This document shows positions 10,758 through 19,829 of a stretch of 64,000 nt of DNA, one piece after another. Both the position numbers and the translations under genes were made by a program. The DNA lies in contig NZ_SOAL01000008.1 of assembly GCF_004364775.1 (NCBI RefSeq), positions 1 to 64,000 on the forward strand. The letters are read 5' to 3'. The notes beneath the pieces were generated by a model. The model did not search any database, had not been told where the DNA came from, and saw only the letters and a program-made list of their open reading frames with translations. The DNA comes from Comamonas sp. JUb58. Lineage in GTDB: Bacteria; Pseudomonadota; Gammaproteobacteria; Burkholderiales; Burkholderiaceae_C. Each line of letters starts with the position of its first letter. Within the stretch, counting starts at the first letter, position 1.

Positions 10758-10888
10758 GTTCTGGGCGAGCTTGGTTGTCGGCATCAGGAGGCTACCCGCT
10801 TGCGGGAGGGCCGATGTTGGCCCCACTGGGCTTGTAGCTACGCTGGGGCGTTAGCATGCCCGCTCCTGATATCGATAGAAGACGCGCC

Positions 10889-11812
10889 ATGGAGCACCCC
10901 GATCTGAACCTGCTGCTTGCGCTGGACATCCTGCTGGAAGAGGGCAGCGTGGTGGGCGCGGCCCGCCGCATGCACCTGAGCCCACCGGCGATGAGCCGTA
11001 CCTTGGGCCGCATCCGCGAGACCCTGGGCGACCCGGTGTTGGTGCAGGCCGGGCGCAAGCTGGTGCCCACGCCCAAGGCTCTGGCGATGCGCGAGCAGGT
11101 GCGGGCGGCGCTGGAGCTGGCAACCCAGGCGCTCCAACCCACGGCCGATATTGATCTGCAGCGGCTGGAGCGGCGCTTCACGGTACGTGCCAATGATTTG
11201 TTTCTGGGCATCCATGCCGGCAAGCTGCTGGAGCGGATGGCCCAGCACATGCCGCGCGCCATGCTGCGCTTTTCCGCCGAGGAGGACGATGTGGACAGCG
11301 AGGCCTTGCGCAGTGGGCAGATCGATCTGTTCATCAGCGCATCGCGTAAGCTGGGCCCGGAGATCAGGGTGCAGCCGCTCTTTGGTACCCGCTTTGTAGG
11401 CGTGGCCCGCGAGGCGCACCCGCTGTTCGAGGGAGACATCAGTGCCGAGCGCTTGACGCAGTGGAGCCATATTGGGGTGTCGCGGCGCGGCAAGTCTGAA
11501 GGGCCGATCGACACCGCGCTCGCGTCGCTTGGCCTGCGCCGCCATGTGGCCCTGGTGGTGCCCACGCCATTCGCAGCCTTCTTTGCCTTGCAAGATTCTG
11601 ACTTGTTGCTGCCGCTGCCCGAGCAGCTGGCGCGCACCGCCCAGGCCGCCGGCATGCGCATCTGCCGGTTTGCGCTGCCGCTGCCGCTGGAGGCCGTGCA
11701 GCTGACCCAGGCCTGGCACCCGCGTTTCCAGGGCGATCCGGCACACCAGTGGTTGCGTCGCACGATTCGGGAGCTGTGTGCCGAGCATGCGGTGGAACCA
11801 GGGCCGGGCTAA
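10889..11812 (+). CDS. LysR-family transcriptional regulator
   Basis: A 307-residue regulator from the ATG of MEHPDLNLLLALDIL; an ATG 33 bases upstream is possible. The N-terminal winged HTH (about 5-65) has GSVVGAARRMHLSPPAMSRTLGRIRETLGDPVLV, as in the NahR/NodD-like branch. The C-terminal half is the periplasmic-binding-like effector domain. It sits alone between the efflux operon and a small conserved gene, so its target is unclear. Confidence 0.9.
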   Translation: MEHPDLNLLLALDILLEEGSVVGAARRMHLSPPAMSRTLGRIRETLGDPVLVQAGRKLVPTPKALAMREQVRAALELATQALQPTADIDLQRLERRFTVRANDLFLGIHAGKLLERMAQHMPRAMLRFSAEEDDVDSEALRSGQIDLFISASRKLGPEIRVQPLFGTRFVGVAREAHPLFEGDISAERLTQWSHIGVSRRGKSEGPIDTALASLGLRRHVALVVPTPFAAFFALQDSDLLLPLPEQLARTAQAAGMRICRFALPLPLEAVQLTQAWHPRFQGDPAHQWLRRTIRELCAEHAVEPGPG

Positions 11813-12024
11813 TCACCATTCGTGCGTTTGCCGCACGCCTGGATTCCACGAATGTCACTTTTCTGAAGGGTGAGCGCGGCCTACAGTGGAGCCAAGCACT
11901 TCATAAAAGGGTAGCGCTGTCAGCCGCTGGATGGCCTGTGTGATGGGAAAAACCTGGTCATGCGCCAGCGCAGGCAGGGCCGCCCCGCTGAAGCCTGTCC
12001 CCCAGTTTCCAGGAGCCCCTCCGC

Positions 12025-12435
12025 ATGCAGCTCGATCCCCAGACTTTTGCCGTCCACGACATCCGCGCGTTTCCCTTTGTCGTCTTCAACCAGGCCGCCG
12101 CCCAGCCGGGCTATGCCAAGCAGTGGGAGGCCGAGATGCAGGCGCTGCTGCGGCACGGCGAGGCCTTTGTGGTGGTGTACGACGAGCTGCGCAGCGACGA
12201 GACCCATGAGGACCGCAAGCAGCGCGGCCTTTGGCTCAAGCACCACAAGGAGCCGCTGGCGCGGGTCTGCAAGTCGCTGATCAGCATCGAGTCCGACCCC
12301 CAAAGGCGGGCCGAGGTCGAGGCCATGTCTGGCATGGCGGTCAAGGCCTTTGGCATTCCGCATGCCGTGGTGGCAACGCGGCAGGAGGCCATGGATGTGA
12401 TGCAGCGTCTAGCCGTTGGCGTACCCGGCAAATAG
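12025..12435 (+). CDS. Conserved hypothetical protein
   Basis: A 136-residue soluble protein preceded by AGGAG about 8 bases upstream of its ATG. It has an alternating alpha/beta pattern (AFPFVVFN, EAFVVVYDE) and a basic middle segment, DRKQRGLWLKHHKEPLA. It ends with a helix, ATRQEAMDVMQRL. There are no membrane segments. Only 7 bases separate it from the convergent LysR gene. No function was recognised. Confidence 0.65.
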   Translation: MQLDPQTFAVHDIRAFPFVVFNQAAAQPGYAKQWEAEMQALLRHGEAFVVVYDELRSDETHEDRKQRGLWLKHHKEPLARVCKSLISIESDPQRRAEVEAMSGMAVKAFGIPHAVVATRQEAMDVMQRLAVGVPGK

Positions 12436-12442
12436 ATAGCCG

Positions 12443-13396
12443 TTAAACAGCAGCTAGACAGCCGCTGCTTTTGCCGCACAGCGCATCCACCAACAGCCCC
12501 AGCGCAGCGCTGCGCGGCGCGCCCTTGCGCAGCACCAGCTCATAGGGTTCGCTGCGCGATTGCAGGGTCAAATCGATGATGCCGACCAGGCCATTGCGCG
12601 AGAAGTAGTTGGCGATGTCGTCGGAGACCAGGGCCACCAGGTCGTTGTTGCGGCCCAGCATGGTGACGGTGGCCAGCGCCGAGGTGGTTTCGATCAGGTG
12701 CGAGGGGAAGTGCAGTCCCGCTTCGTGGAACTCGCGCTCCAGCAGGCGGCGCATGGGCATGCGCGCGCGGTACACCAGCCAGCGGCTGTCCTGCAGGTCT
12801 TGCAGCTGCACGGCCTTGGCGCCCATCGCAGGGTGGCGCACGCTGGCAATCACCGACAGCGACTCCTGCTTGATGAACAGCGACTCATAGACCTCGGGCG
12901 TGCGGCTGACCGAGGAACGGCAGATGGCCGCATGGATCTGGCCGCGCTCGATCATGCCCAGCAAGGTCTCGCTGGTGTCTTCGATGATCTCCACCGACAT
13001 ATGTGGCTGGCGCGCCAGCACGTTCGACAGCGCATCGGACAGCAGCGGCACCGCGCCCATGATGGTGCCGATAGCCAGCTGGCCGCCCACGCCGCTGGCG
13101 ATGGCATCGAGCTCAAAGCGCAGCTGGTTGATGTCCGACTGGATCAGGCGGGCAAAACGCAGCGCGCAGTGCCCGGCCTCCGTCGGGATTAACCCTCGGT
13201 TTGTGCGCTCGAACAGGTCCACCTGCAAGGTCGACTCCAGCTCGCGCAGCGCCTTGCTGGCGCCCGGCTGCGTGAGGCCGACTTTGTCCGCAGCGCCAAG
13301 CAGGGAGCCACTTTCCTCGATGGCGATGAGCAGGCGCAGCTGCTTGGCATGCAGGCGCGACATGACGGAATTGAGGCTGGGGATGCCGCTGGCCAT
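12443..13396 (-). CDS. LysR-family regulator divergent from an Fe-alcohol dehydrogenase
   Basis: A 317-residue LysR regulator. The HTH lies at about 14-73 (LHAKQLRLLIAIEESGSLLGAADKVGLTQPGASKALRELE), with an effector-binding domain after it. It is read away from the alcohol dehydrogenase at 13501, with 104 bases between the starts. By the usual LysR arrangement it probably controls the dehydrogenase, symporter and aldehyde dehydrogenase genes. The effector is unknown. Confidence 0.92.
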   Translation of the reverse strand: MASGIPSLNSVMSRLHAKQLRLLIAIEESGSLLGAADKVGLTQPGASKALRELESTLQVDLFERTNRGLIPTEAGHCALRFARLIQSDINQLRFELDAIASGVGGQLAIGTIMGAVPLLSDALSNVLARQPHMSVEIIEDTSETLLGMIERGQIHAAICRSSVSRTPEVYESLFIKQESLSVIASVRHPAMGAKAVQLQDLQDSRWLVYRARMPMRRLLEREFHEAGLHFPSHLIETTSALATVTMLGRNNDLVALVSDDIANYFSRNGLVGIIDLTLQSRSEPYELVLRKGAPRSAALGLLVDALCGKSSGCLAAV

Positions 13397-13500
13397 GAAT
13401 AAAAGTTATATCGTTATGGGAAGCCGTCAGTGTACCGAATAGGCGGTGCTGCCTAGACTTCGGGCCTTCTGATAGCAATGGATATAACTGGTAAAACGTT
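13397..13500. promoter_or_regulatory. Divergent LysR/ADH promoter with an inverted 8-mer
   Basis: The intergenic region contains GTTATATC at 13405-13412 and its exact inverse, GATATAAC, at 13481-13488. One lies near each start codon. This may be a paired regulator site for looping, or chance. It is a candidate operator for the adjacent LysR protein. Confidence 0.35.
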
Positions 13501-14637
13501 ATGGCTCTGATCAACTATGTGACCGAAGTGCGCTTTGGCGCCGGTGTGCTGGCGGAACTGAAGGAAGTATGCGAGAAGCTGGGTATTACCAATCCTTTGA
13601 TCGTGACCGACAAGGGTGTGGAGGCGGCCGGCATCATCGACCAGGTCAAGCAGGCGCTGGGCACGGCCCGGTTCGGCGTGTTCAACGGCACGCCGCCCAA
13701 CCCGTCGGAGACGGCCGTGCGCGCCGGCGTCGAGGCGCTCAATAGCAGCGCCTGCGACGGCATCATCGCCGTGGGCGGCGGCTCGTCGATTGACCTGGCC
13801 AAGGCGGTGGCAGTATCGGCCCGCCATGAAGGGCCACTGCGCCAGTTTGCGCTGATCGAGGGCGGCGCGCTCAAGATCACCGCCGCCACCTTGCCCATCA
13901 TCGCCGTGCCCACCACGGCGGGCACCGGCAGTGAAGTAGGGCGTGGCGCCATCATCATCCTGGACGATGGCCGCAAGGTCGGCATCCTCTCGCCCCATGT
14001 GATTCCCAAGGTCGCCATCTGCGACCCCAACCTGACCCTGGGCCTGCCCGCAGGCCTGACGGCCGCCACAGGCATGGATGCAATTGCGCATTGCATCGAA
14101 ACCTTTCTGGCGCCGTCCTTCAACCCGCCGGCTGAAGGCATTGCGCTCGATGGCCTCTGGCGTGCCTGGCGCCATATCGAAGTGGCCTTCCGCGATCCCG
14201 CTGATGTGGAGGCGCGCACCAACATGATGAGTGCCTCGCTGCAAGGCGCGCTGGCCTTCCAGAAGGGCCTGGGCTGCGTGCACAGCCTCAGCCATTCGCT
14301 GGGCGGCATCAACCCCAAGCTGCACCACGGCACCCTCAACGCCATCCTGCTGCCCGCAGTGATCCGCTTCAACCGGGGCGCGGAGTCGGTGGTGCGCGAA
14401 GACAAGATCGCCCGCCTGGCGCAGGCCATGGGCCTGCCCGATGGCGTGTCGGTGGAAGAGGCCCTGGTCACCAAATCCCGCGCCCTGCAGCTGCCCACGG
14501 GCCTGGCCGAGCTGGGGGTGACCGAAGACCTGTTTGAGCGCATCGTGAAGGGCGCGCTGGCCGACCACAGCCACCGCACCAACCCGCGTGAGGCCAGCGC
14601 AGACGACTACGTCGAGATGCTGCGCCAGTCGATGTAA
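13501..14637 (+). CDS. Iron-containing alcohol dehydrogenase
   Basis: A 378-residue group III NAD(P)-dependent alcohol dehydrogenase of normal length. The dinucleotide motif GGGSSID is at 92-98, PTTAGTGSE at 137-145, and GMDAIAHCIE at 191-200. Metal ligands are probably D193, H197, H261 or H265, and H276 in LHHGTLNAILLP. It would oxidise an alcohol or hydroxy-acid, or reduce an aldehyde. The neighbouring ketoglutarate-semialdehyde-type dehydrogenase and metabolite symporter suggest a hydroxy-acid or sugar-acid pathway. A 4-hydroxybutyrate-type role is possible but unproven. Confidence 0.93.
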   Translation: MALINYVTEVRFGAGVLAELKEVCEKLGITNPLIVTDKGVEAAGIIDQVKQALGTARFGVFNGTPPNPSETAVRAGVEALNSSACDGIIAVGGGSSIDLAKAVAVSARHEGPLRQFALIEGGALKITAATLPIIAVPTTAGTGSEVGRGAIIILDDGRKVGILSPHVIPKVAICDPNLTLGLPAGLTAATGMDAIAHCIETFLAPSFNPPAEGIALDGLWRAWRHIEVAFRDPADVEARTNMMSASLQGALAFQKGLGCVHSLSHSLGGINPKLHHGTLNAILLPAVIRFNRGAESVVREDKIARLAQAMGLPDGVSVEEALVTKSRALQLPTGLAELGVTEDLFERIVKGALADHSHRTNPREASADDYVEMLRQSM

Positions 14638-14749
14638 TCCGGCACTTTCTACAAAACAGACGCGAGCCAGGCCCGCCGCCGCAACGGCCGGCAGGCCGCA
14701 GGCTTGCGCACAGGCAGACATTCATAAATCAACAACCCGAGGTGGAGAC

Positions 14750-16081
14750 ATGAGCAGCAGCTCTCTGAATCACACGGCCACGATGGCCGACAAGGAAACC
14801 ATGGTTCCGGATGCGGAACGCAAGCGCGCGCTGATTGGCAGCGCCGTGGGCAGCACCATCGAGTGGTACGACTACTTCCTCTACGGAACCATGTCGTCCA
14901 TCATTTTTGCCAAGCAGTTTTTCCCCAGCGACAACGCGCTGGTCAGCCAGATGCTGTCGCTGGCCACGTTTGCGCTGGCCTTCCTGATCCGCCCGATTGG
15001 CGGCGTGATCTTCTCCCACATCGGTGACCGCATTGGCCGCAAGAAGACCTTGGCGATGACCTTGTCGATGATGGGCCTGTCGACCGTGCTGATGGGCCTG
15101 CTGCCCAACTATGCGCAGATTGGGATCTTGGCACCCATCCTGCTGACGGTATTGCGCCTGCTGCAGGGCCTGGCGCTGGGCGGCGAGTGGGGCGGTGGCG
15201 TGCTGCTGGCGGTCGAGTACTCGCCGCGCAAGAAGCGCGGCTTCTACGGCGCCGTGCCGCAGACCGGCGCGGTGCTGGGCCTGGCGCTGGGCAATATCAT
15301 CACCTCGCTGCTGAGCGCGAGCATGAGCGAAGAGGCCTTCTTGTCCTGGGGTTGGCGCATTCCGTTTGTGGGCTCCATTGTGCTGGTGATGGTGGGCATG
15401 TGGATCCGCAATGCGGTGGGCGAGACGCCATCGTTCAAGAAAATCCAGGCCAGCCGCAGCAGCGCGCCCATTCCGATCAAGCAGACCCTGCAGTTCCACT
15501 GGCGTGAAGTGCTGATCGCCATCGGCGCCAAGGTGGTGGAGACCTCGACCTTCTTCCTCTACGCCACCTTCACCATCTCGTACATGATGGACCACGGCTT
15601 TGCCCGCTCGACGATTCTCAATATCGTGCTGATCTGCGCGCTGATCGCCTTCCCCTGCATGCTGTTCTTCGGCCACCTGTCGGACAAGATCGGCCGCAAG
15701 AAGGTCTTCATCGGCGGCAGCATCGCCTTCATGCTCTGGATCTTCCCGTACTTCTGGCTGCTCGATCAGAAATCCGTCTGGGCCGCGGCGCTGGCCGTCG
15801 GTGTGGGTCTGGGCATCATCTGGTCCAGCTATGGCGCGATGATCGGCACCCTGCTGGCCGAGGCCTTCCCGCCGGACATCCGCTACACCGGCATGTCGCT
15901 GGGCTACCAGATTGGTGCGGCCCTGGTGGGCGGCCCGATGCCGCTGATTGCCACCGCGCTGATCGCCTACTACAGCGGCAGCTATGTGCCGGTGGTCATC
16001 TTCCTGGTGCTCTGTGCGCTGGTGTCCATCGTCGCCGTGGGCGTTGCCCGCGACCGCAGCGGCCTGCCGCTGGACGAGTGA
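14750..16081 (+). CDS. MFS metabolite:proton symporter (MHS family)
   Basis: A 443-residue transporter starting at 14750 after a GAGG ribosome site; the upstream 54 codons of the frame are not expected to be translated. It has twelve predicted helices. The MHS signatures are STIEWYDYFLYGT in helix 1, GDRIGRKKTLAMTLSMMG between helices 2 and 3, and LGGEWGGGVLLAVEY. The loop motif recurs as SDKIGRKK in the second half. It would import an organic acid with protons. Its place between the alcohol and aldehyde dehydrogenase genes suggests it brings in their substrate. Confidence 0.94.
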   Translation: MSSSSLNHTATMADKETMVPDAERKRALIGSAVGSTIEWYDYFLYGTMSSIIFAKQFFPSDNALVSQMLSLATFALAFLIRPIGGVIFSHIGDRIGRKKTLAMTLSMMGLSTVLMGLLPNYAQIGILAPILLTVLRLLQGLALGGEWGGGVLLAVEYSPRKKRGFYGAVPQTGAVLGLALGNIITSLLSASMSEEAFLSWGWRIPFVGSIVLVMVGMWIRNAVGETPSFKKIQASRSSAPIPIKQTLQFHWREVLIAIGAKVVETSTFFLYATFTISYMMDHGFARSTILNIVLICALIAFPCMLFFGHLSDKIGRKKVFIGGSIAFMLWIFPYFWLLDQKSVWAAALAVGVGLGIIWSSYGAMIGTLLAEAFPPDIRYTGMSLGYQIGAALVGGPMPLIATALIAYYSGSYVPVVIFLVLCALVSIVAVGVARDRSGLPLDE

Positions 16082-16213
16082 TGGCCCAAATACTTGCCTG
16101 AAAGGCCGGACCTGCCGCAGCGCTGCTGGCCTGCGGTGGGTCTTGTCACTCTGGGCACGCTTCGCGCATCCCCTTCATCTTTCCCCCAAAACAACTTCTT
16201 GAGGAAACCCTCC

Positions 16214-17806
16214 ATGCAGATCACTGGAGACATGGTCATTGGCTACCGCAGCCTGCGCGGCACCAACGGCAGCCAACGCGCCTTCAACCCCACACTGAAC
16301 GCCACCATCGCCGAGCCCGAGTTTGGCCTGGGTGGCAAAAACGAGGTCGAGCTGGCGGCCAGCCTGGCCGCTGCCGCTTTCGACCCCTACCGCAATTTGC
16401 CCTTGGCGCAGCGTGCTGCCTTTTTGGAGGCGATTGCCGAAGAAATCCTGCAGCTGGGCGATGCGCTGATCGAGCGCGCCCATGCGGAAAGCGGCTTGCC
16501 CATCGCGCGGCTGACGGGTGAGCGCGGCCGCACTGTGGGCCAGTTGCGCCTGTTTGCCCAGGTCGTGCGTGACGGGCATTTTTTGAGCGCCACCATCGAC
16601 ACCGCCCAGCCCGATCGCCAGCCGCTGCCCCGTGCCGATCTGCGCCTGGCCAAGATCCCGCTGGGCCCGGTGGCGGTGTTTGGCGCCAGCAATTTTCCGC
16701 TGGCGTTCTCGGTAGCCGGTGGCGACACCGCTTCGGCGCTGGCTGCTGGCGCACCGGTGATCGTGAAGGCGCACAGCGCGCATCTGGGCACTTCTGAAAT
16801 GGTGGCGCGGGCGGTGCAAAAGGCCGCGCAGCGCCAGGGCATGCCCGAGGGCGTTTTCTCGCTGCTGGTGGGCGCCGGCCGTGAGCTGGGCGAGGCCCTG
16901 GTGGCCCACCCCGAGATCAAGGCCGTTGGCTTTACCGGCTCGCGCCAAGGCGGCCTGGCGCTCTTGCGCATCGCCAACGGCCGCGCAGAGCCCATCCCCG
17001 TCTATGCCGAGATGAGCAGCATCAACCCCGTCTTCTTGCTGCCCCAGGCGCTGGCCGCGCGGCCCGAGGCCCTGGCCCAGGGCTTTGCCGATTCGCTGGC
17101 GATGGGGGCCGGGCAGTTCTGTACCAACCCCGGCCTGGTACTGGCCATCGACAGCCCCGCGCTCACGACCTTCATCAGCGCGGCAGCCACCGCTATCCGC
17201 GCCAAGGGCGCGCAAACCATGCTGACCGCCGGCATCCACCAGGCCTATGAGGCCGGCCGTGCGCAGGTGCAAGCCGCTGCCGGCGTGGAGCAGCTGGCCG
17301 CTGGCGTGGCCGCAGACCATGCCAACGCCGCCCAGGCCGCGCTGTATGTGACCAGCGCCCAGACCTTGTTGGCGAACGAGGCCTTGCAGTCGGAAATGTT
17401 TGGCCCCGCCTCCATCGTCGTCAAGGCCAGCAGTGTGGAGGAGTTGCTGCAGGTCGCCCAGCACCTGGAAGGCCAGCTCACCTCCACCTTGCACCTGGAG
17501 CAGGGCGACCACGACAGCGCCCGCGCCCTGTTGCCGGTGCTGGAGCGCAAGTGCGGCCGCATCCTCGTCAATGGCTTCCCCACCGGCGTGGAAGTGAGCC
17601 ACGCCATGGTCCACGGCGGCCCCTTCCCCGCCACCTCCAACGCCATGTACACCTCCGTTGGCGCGAGTGCAATCGACCGCTTCCTGCGCCCGGTCTGCTA
17701 CCAGGACCTGCCCGATGCGCTGCGGCCCGAGGCTTTGCAGAATGGCAATGCGCTGGGGCTGTGGCGGTTGGTGGATGGGGCGCCTAGCCAGGGGGCAGTT
17801 GGCTGA
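16214..17806 (+). CDS. Alpha-ketoglutarate semialdehyde (2,5-dioxovalerate) dehydrogenase-like
   Basis: A 530-residue aldehyde dehydrogenase; the start [10 protein letters not shown] at 16214 gives the usual length. Catalytic residues are visible: N160 in [11 protein letters not shown]266 in YAEMSSINP and C303 in [10 protein letters not shown]. The AEMSSINP and QFCTNPGL forms are typical of the ketoglutarate-semialdehyde branch, which makes 2-oxoglutarate from sugar acids or hydroxyproline. It follows the symporter in the same direction and is closed by a strong terminator at 17850. Its last 34 codons are duplicated 1,070 bases downstream. Confidence 0.92.
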   Translation: MQITGDMVIGYRSLRGTNGSQRAFNPTLNATIAEPEFGLGGKNEVELAASLAAAAFDPYRNLPLAQRAAFLEAIAEEILQLGDALIERAHAESGLPIARLTGERGRTVGQLRLFAQVVRDGHFLSATIDTAQPDRQPLPRADLRLAKIPLGPVAVFGASNFPLAFSVAGGDTASALAAGAPVIVKAHSAHLGTSEMVARAVQKAAQRQGMPEGVFSLLVGAGRELGEALVAHPEIKAVGFTGSRQGGLALLRIANGRAEPIPVYAEMSSINPVFLLPQALAARPEALAQGFADSLAMGAGQFCTNPGLVLAIDSPALTTFISAAATAIRAKGAQTMLTAGIHQAYEAGRAQVQAAAGVEQLAAGVAADHANAAQAALYVTSAQTLLANEALQSEMFGPASIVVKASSVEELLQVAQHLEGQLTSTLHLEQGDHDSARALLPVLERKCGRILVNGFPTGVEVSHAMVHGGPFPATSNAMYTSVGASAIDRFLRPVCYQDLPDALRPEALQNGNALGLWRLVDGAPSQGAVG

Positions 17807-17888
17807 GGGTTGGGTTTTGTAGGGAGCTGTGAGGGCTCTCTTTAGGAGCAAGCCAGGCGGTCCATGTACATGGTGCGCCTGGCTTTTT
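17703..17888 (+). repeat. Direct repeat copy 1: dehydrogenase 3' end plus terminator
   Basis: The last 34 codons of the aldehyde dehydrogenase and its terminator recur at 18773-18958 with roughly 8 differences in 186 bases. This copy is the functional gene end. The two copies bracket about 880 bases of foreign-looking sequence. Confidence 0.9.
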
Positions 17889-17889
17889 C
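17850..17889 (+). terminator. Rho-independent terminator after the dehydrogenase gene
   Basis: The arm AAGCCAGGC at 17850-17858 pairs with GCCTGGCTT at 17877-17885, followed by a run of T. It ends the alcohol dehydrogenase-symporter-aldehyde dehydrogenase unit. Confidence 0.85.
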
Positions 17890-18046
17890 TGATTGGGGAA
17901 GCCGCACTGGCAGCGATACAGTCCTGTGGACTGGCGGGGTCTGGAGCTAAACAGTACGTGGTACTAGAACGATAAGGCAGTTGAATAATTGCCCTTGAGG
18001 GTCTTTTTTGACAATCACATTTGCATTTGATAGTTATACCGATGAA

Positions 18047-18541
18047 CTACTCAAGAAAAATATTTTGCTGAGGGTCAAAAACTATCAAATCAGGCCTGGA
18101 TTCCAAATACTCATGCATCCAAATGATGTGATTGGTATACGCTTGCTTGTCATCATTGCCAAACAGAACTCTGACGCGCCTATTGATGGATGAAATTGCC
18201 AGTGCATCCTCGGTCTTTGCAAATTTGGAAATTTCTCGGGAATCATCTTCCACCATGCTTCCGGTTTCGAAAAAAACCCGTATCCACCATGTGTCCCAAG
18301 CCAGTAAAATATTCTGCTTGGTGGGGTCGAACGGGTGTTCTTCATACGAGAGATCAAATTCGCTTGTTCTGGAGAAATACTCGCGCAGCTCGTCCTCTAG
18401 TAAAGATATATTCAGGTTTGATTCTTGGTTGCTGATGAGGCAATACAGTGAAAATGCCATGTTGTACCAACCATCCTTAAAGACGCAAAAGAAGAGAATT
18501 CTTGAAATATACAATATCCAGCCGCTGGGCGGTTCATTCAT
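18047..18541 (-). CDS. Hypothetical immunity-like protein
   Basis: A 164-residue protein read from ATG at 18541, where TGATG couples it to the gene fragment upstream; an internal ATG at 18460 (MAFSLYCLIS) is the alternative. The C-terminal half is acidic, with FFETGSMVEDDSREIS, RRRV-like and IIWMHEYLESRPDLIVFDPQQ segments. The ending DPQQNIF resembles orphan immunity-type genes of Burkholderiales and Xanthomonads; this is from memory and unverified. Its codon use is more AT-rich than the neighbours. It sits inside the cassette bounded by the 186-bp direct repeats. Confidence 0.65.
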   Translation of the reverse strand: MNEPPSGWILYISRILFFCVFKDGWYNMAFSLYCLISNQESNLNISLLEDELREYFSRTSEFDLSYEEHPFDPTKQNILLAWDTWWIRVFFETGSMVEDDSREISKFAKTEDALAISSINRRVRVLFGNDDKQAYTNHIIWMHEYLESRPDLIVFDPQQNIFLE

Positions 18542-18772
18542 CAGTCCTTAGGCATTCGCATTAAGAGCGCTGAAGTGTCGGCCAGCATGGCAGGCAGTAC
18601 ATCCTTAACCCGCAGTTCGTCAAACAGTGGGGCAGGAGGCGTGACTGCAACTGCTGCAATGGTTGGGGTGAAAGCTGCGCGTTCGGTGGCTGGGTAGTTA
18701 CTATCTCCGCTGGATGGGTGCGTGTCTGCCGTGCCGACCGTGTTTACAACCAGCGATAAAGTGAGCAATGCT
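18541..18772 (-). pseudogene. 3' fragment of a gene truncated at the duplication boundary
   Basis: About 76 codons ending MPKD and overlapping the next start (TGATG). They read a hydrophobic stretch, LALLTLSLVVNTVGTA, followed by a hydrophilic Pro/Ala-rich tail. The hydrophobic stretch looks like a signal peptide or membrane helix. The frame runs into the duplicated dehydrogenase sequence at 18773, so the native 5' end has been replaced. The original product may have been a secreted or membrane partner of the 18047 gene. The fused upstream part of the frame is antisense to the duplication and not a real N-terminus. Confidence 0.6.
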
Positions 18773-18958
18773 AGGACCTGCCCGATGCGCTGCGGCCCGA
18801 GGCTTTGCAGAATGGCAATGCGCTGGGGCTGTGGCGGTTGGTGGATGGGGCGCCTAGCCAGGAGGCAGTTGGCTGAGGGCTGGGTTTTGTAGCGAGCTGT
18901 GAGGGCTCTGTTTAGTAGCAAGCCAGGCGGTCCATGTGCATGGGAGGCCTGGCTTTTT
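18773..18958 (+). repeat. Direct repeat copy 2: orphan dehydrogenase 3' end plus terminator
   Basis: A second copy of 17703-17888, about 96 percent identical, with no gene in front of it. It encodes the last 34 codons of the aldehyde dehydrogenase and includes a working-looking terminator. Confidence 0.9.
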
Positions 18959-18959
18959 T
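18920..18959 (+). terminator. Duplicated rho-independent terminator
   Basis: AAGCCAGGC and GCCTGGCTT arms followed by TTTTT, as in the terminator at 17850. In this copy it follows only a gene fragment. Confidence 0.75.
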
Positions 18960-19017
18960 GCTGTGCTAGAGAGTCTGTATTCGGTAGCGCGCATGCTGCC
19001 GCAACTACCTGGAGCGC

Positions 19018-19458
19018 TTATACCTTGGCGAGGAAGGCCGCAGCATCACCCGCTTCACACTTCCAGTCTGCGAAGACCCCCACCAGATTGCATTCCACGC
19101 ATTGGCAAGCGATGTAGTACCAGCGCACGTCATGTGTGCCCTTGTACACGGAGACGCCGGACACCAGCTCGAACACCTCGTTCTCGCACACGCAGGCGTG
19201 CCCCTCGGGGGTGGCCTCTTCGATGTACTCAGCGCTGTCGCCCATCAGGTGTTCCTGCCCGCAGTCGGAGCAGGTGCGGATGGCCACGCCGGCTTCTTCA
19301 TCGCTTTGCAGCGCAAAAGTCCGGCTCCCGCAATCGCATTTGGACGAGGCAAACCGGGTGGCCTCATGGCCATTCGCAACGCTGTAGCTGCGCAGCTCGG
19401 CTTGGGTGTCGCCGGACGTCGTCCCGTACATGAAATCGCCCTTTTTCGTCAGTGCCAT
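19018..19458 (-). CDS. Cysteine-rich (zinc-ribbon-like) hypothetical protein
   Basis: A 146-residue protein beginning MALTKKGDF; a TTG 21 bases upstream is a weaker start. Paired cysteines KCDC, TCSDC, CVC and CQCVEC suggest two zinc-binding knuckles. No DNA-binding or enzymatic motif is otherwise visible, and there is no signal peptide. The gene lies just past the duplicated terminator. Function unknown. Confidence 0.7.
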   Translation of the reverse strand: MALTKKGDFMYGTTSGDTQAELRSYSVANGHEATRFASSKCDCGSRTFALQSDEEAGVAIRTCSDCGQEHLMGDSAEYIEEATPEGHACVCENEVFELVSGVSVYKGTHDVRWYYIACQCVECNLVGVFADWKCEAGDAAAFLAKV

Positions 19459-19479
19459 TGGTGTTGTTCCATTCTTCAA

Positions 19480-19829
19480 AGTGGGCTTACCGGCAGACCT
19501 GACCCCAGGCTGCCTCGATCGGCTGGATTTTGCCTGAATGCAGGGTGAATCGCCGCGAAGGGGCAGGGGCGGGGTGCCAAAGCGGCCCAGCGGAATCTGC
19601 GGTCACCCCATCTGGCGTGGGTTTGCAGAGGATGCCGAATCGCAGTCGGAGGCCTGCTGCTGGAGAGCCTGGTATTTCTCTGCTCGCAGGCCATAGGGCT
19701 CAGCGTTGAGGACTACCGAGCTCAGCCTGAATACTTATACTTCGACGTTCACTCCGTCGCCCCGTTCCAAATCTGGCGACTTTCGGGCGTCATCAGCGAC
19801 CAGAATACGCCGTAGGCATTGCGGTCTAC
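19480..19829. other. Gene-free stretch with a 28-base scrap of the downstream SDR gene
   Basis: No supported gene. Bases 19574-19601 are identical to 21136-21163, inside the SDR gene. An exact match of that length in unrelated context points to a recombination scar. Confidence 0.6.

Noticed and set aside
16175..17851. A 558-codon minus-strand frame opposite the aldehyde dehydrogenase
   Set aside because: Complementary shadow of a gene whose catalytic residues are all visible on the plus strand.
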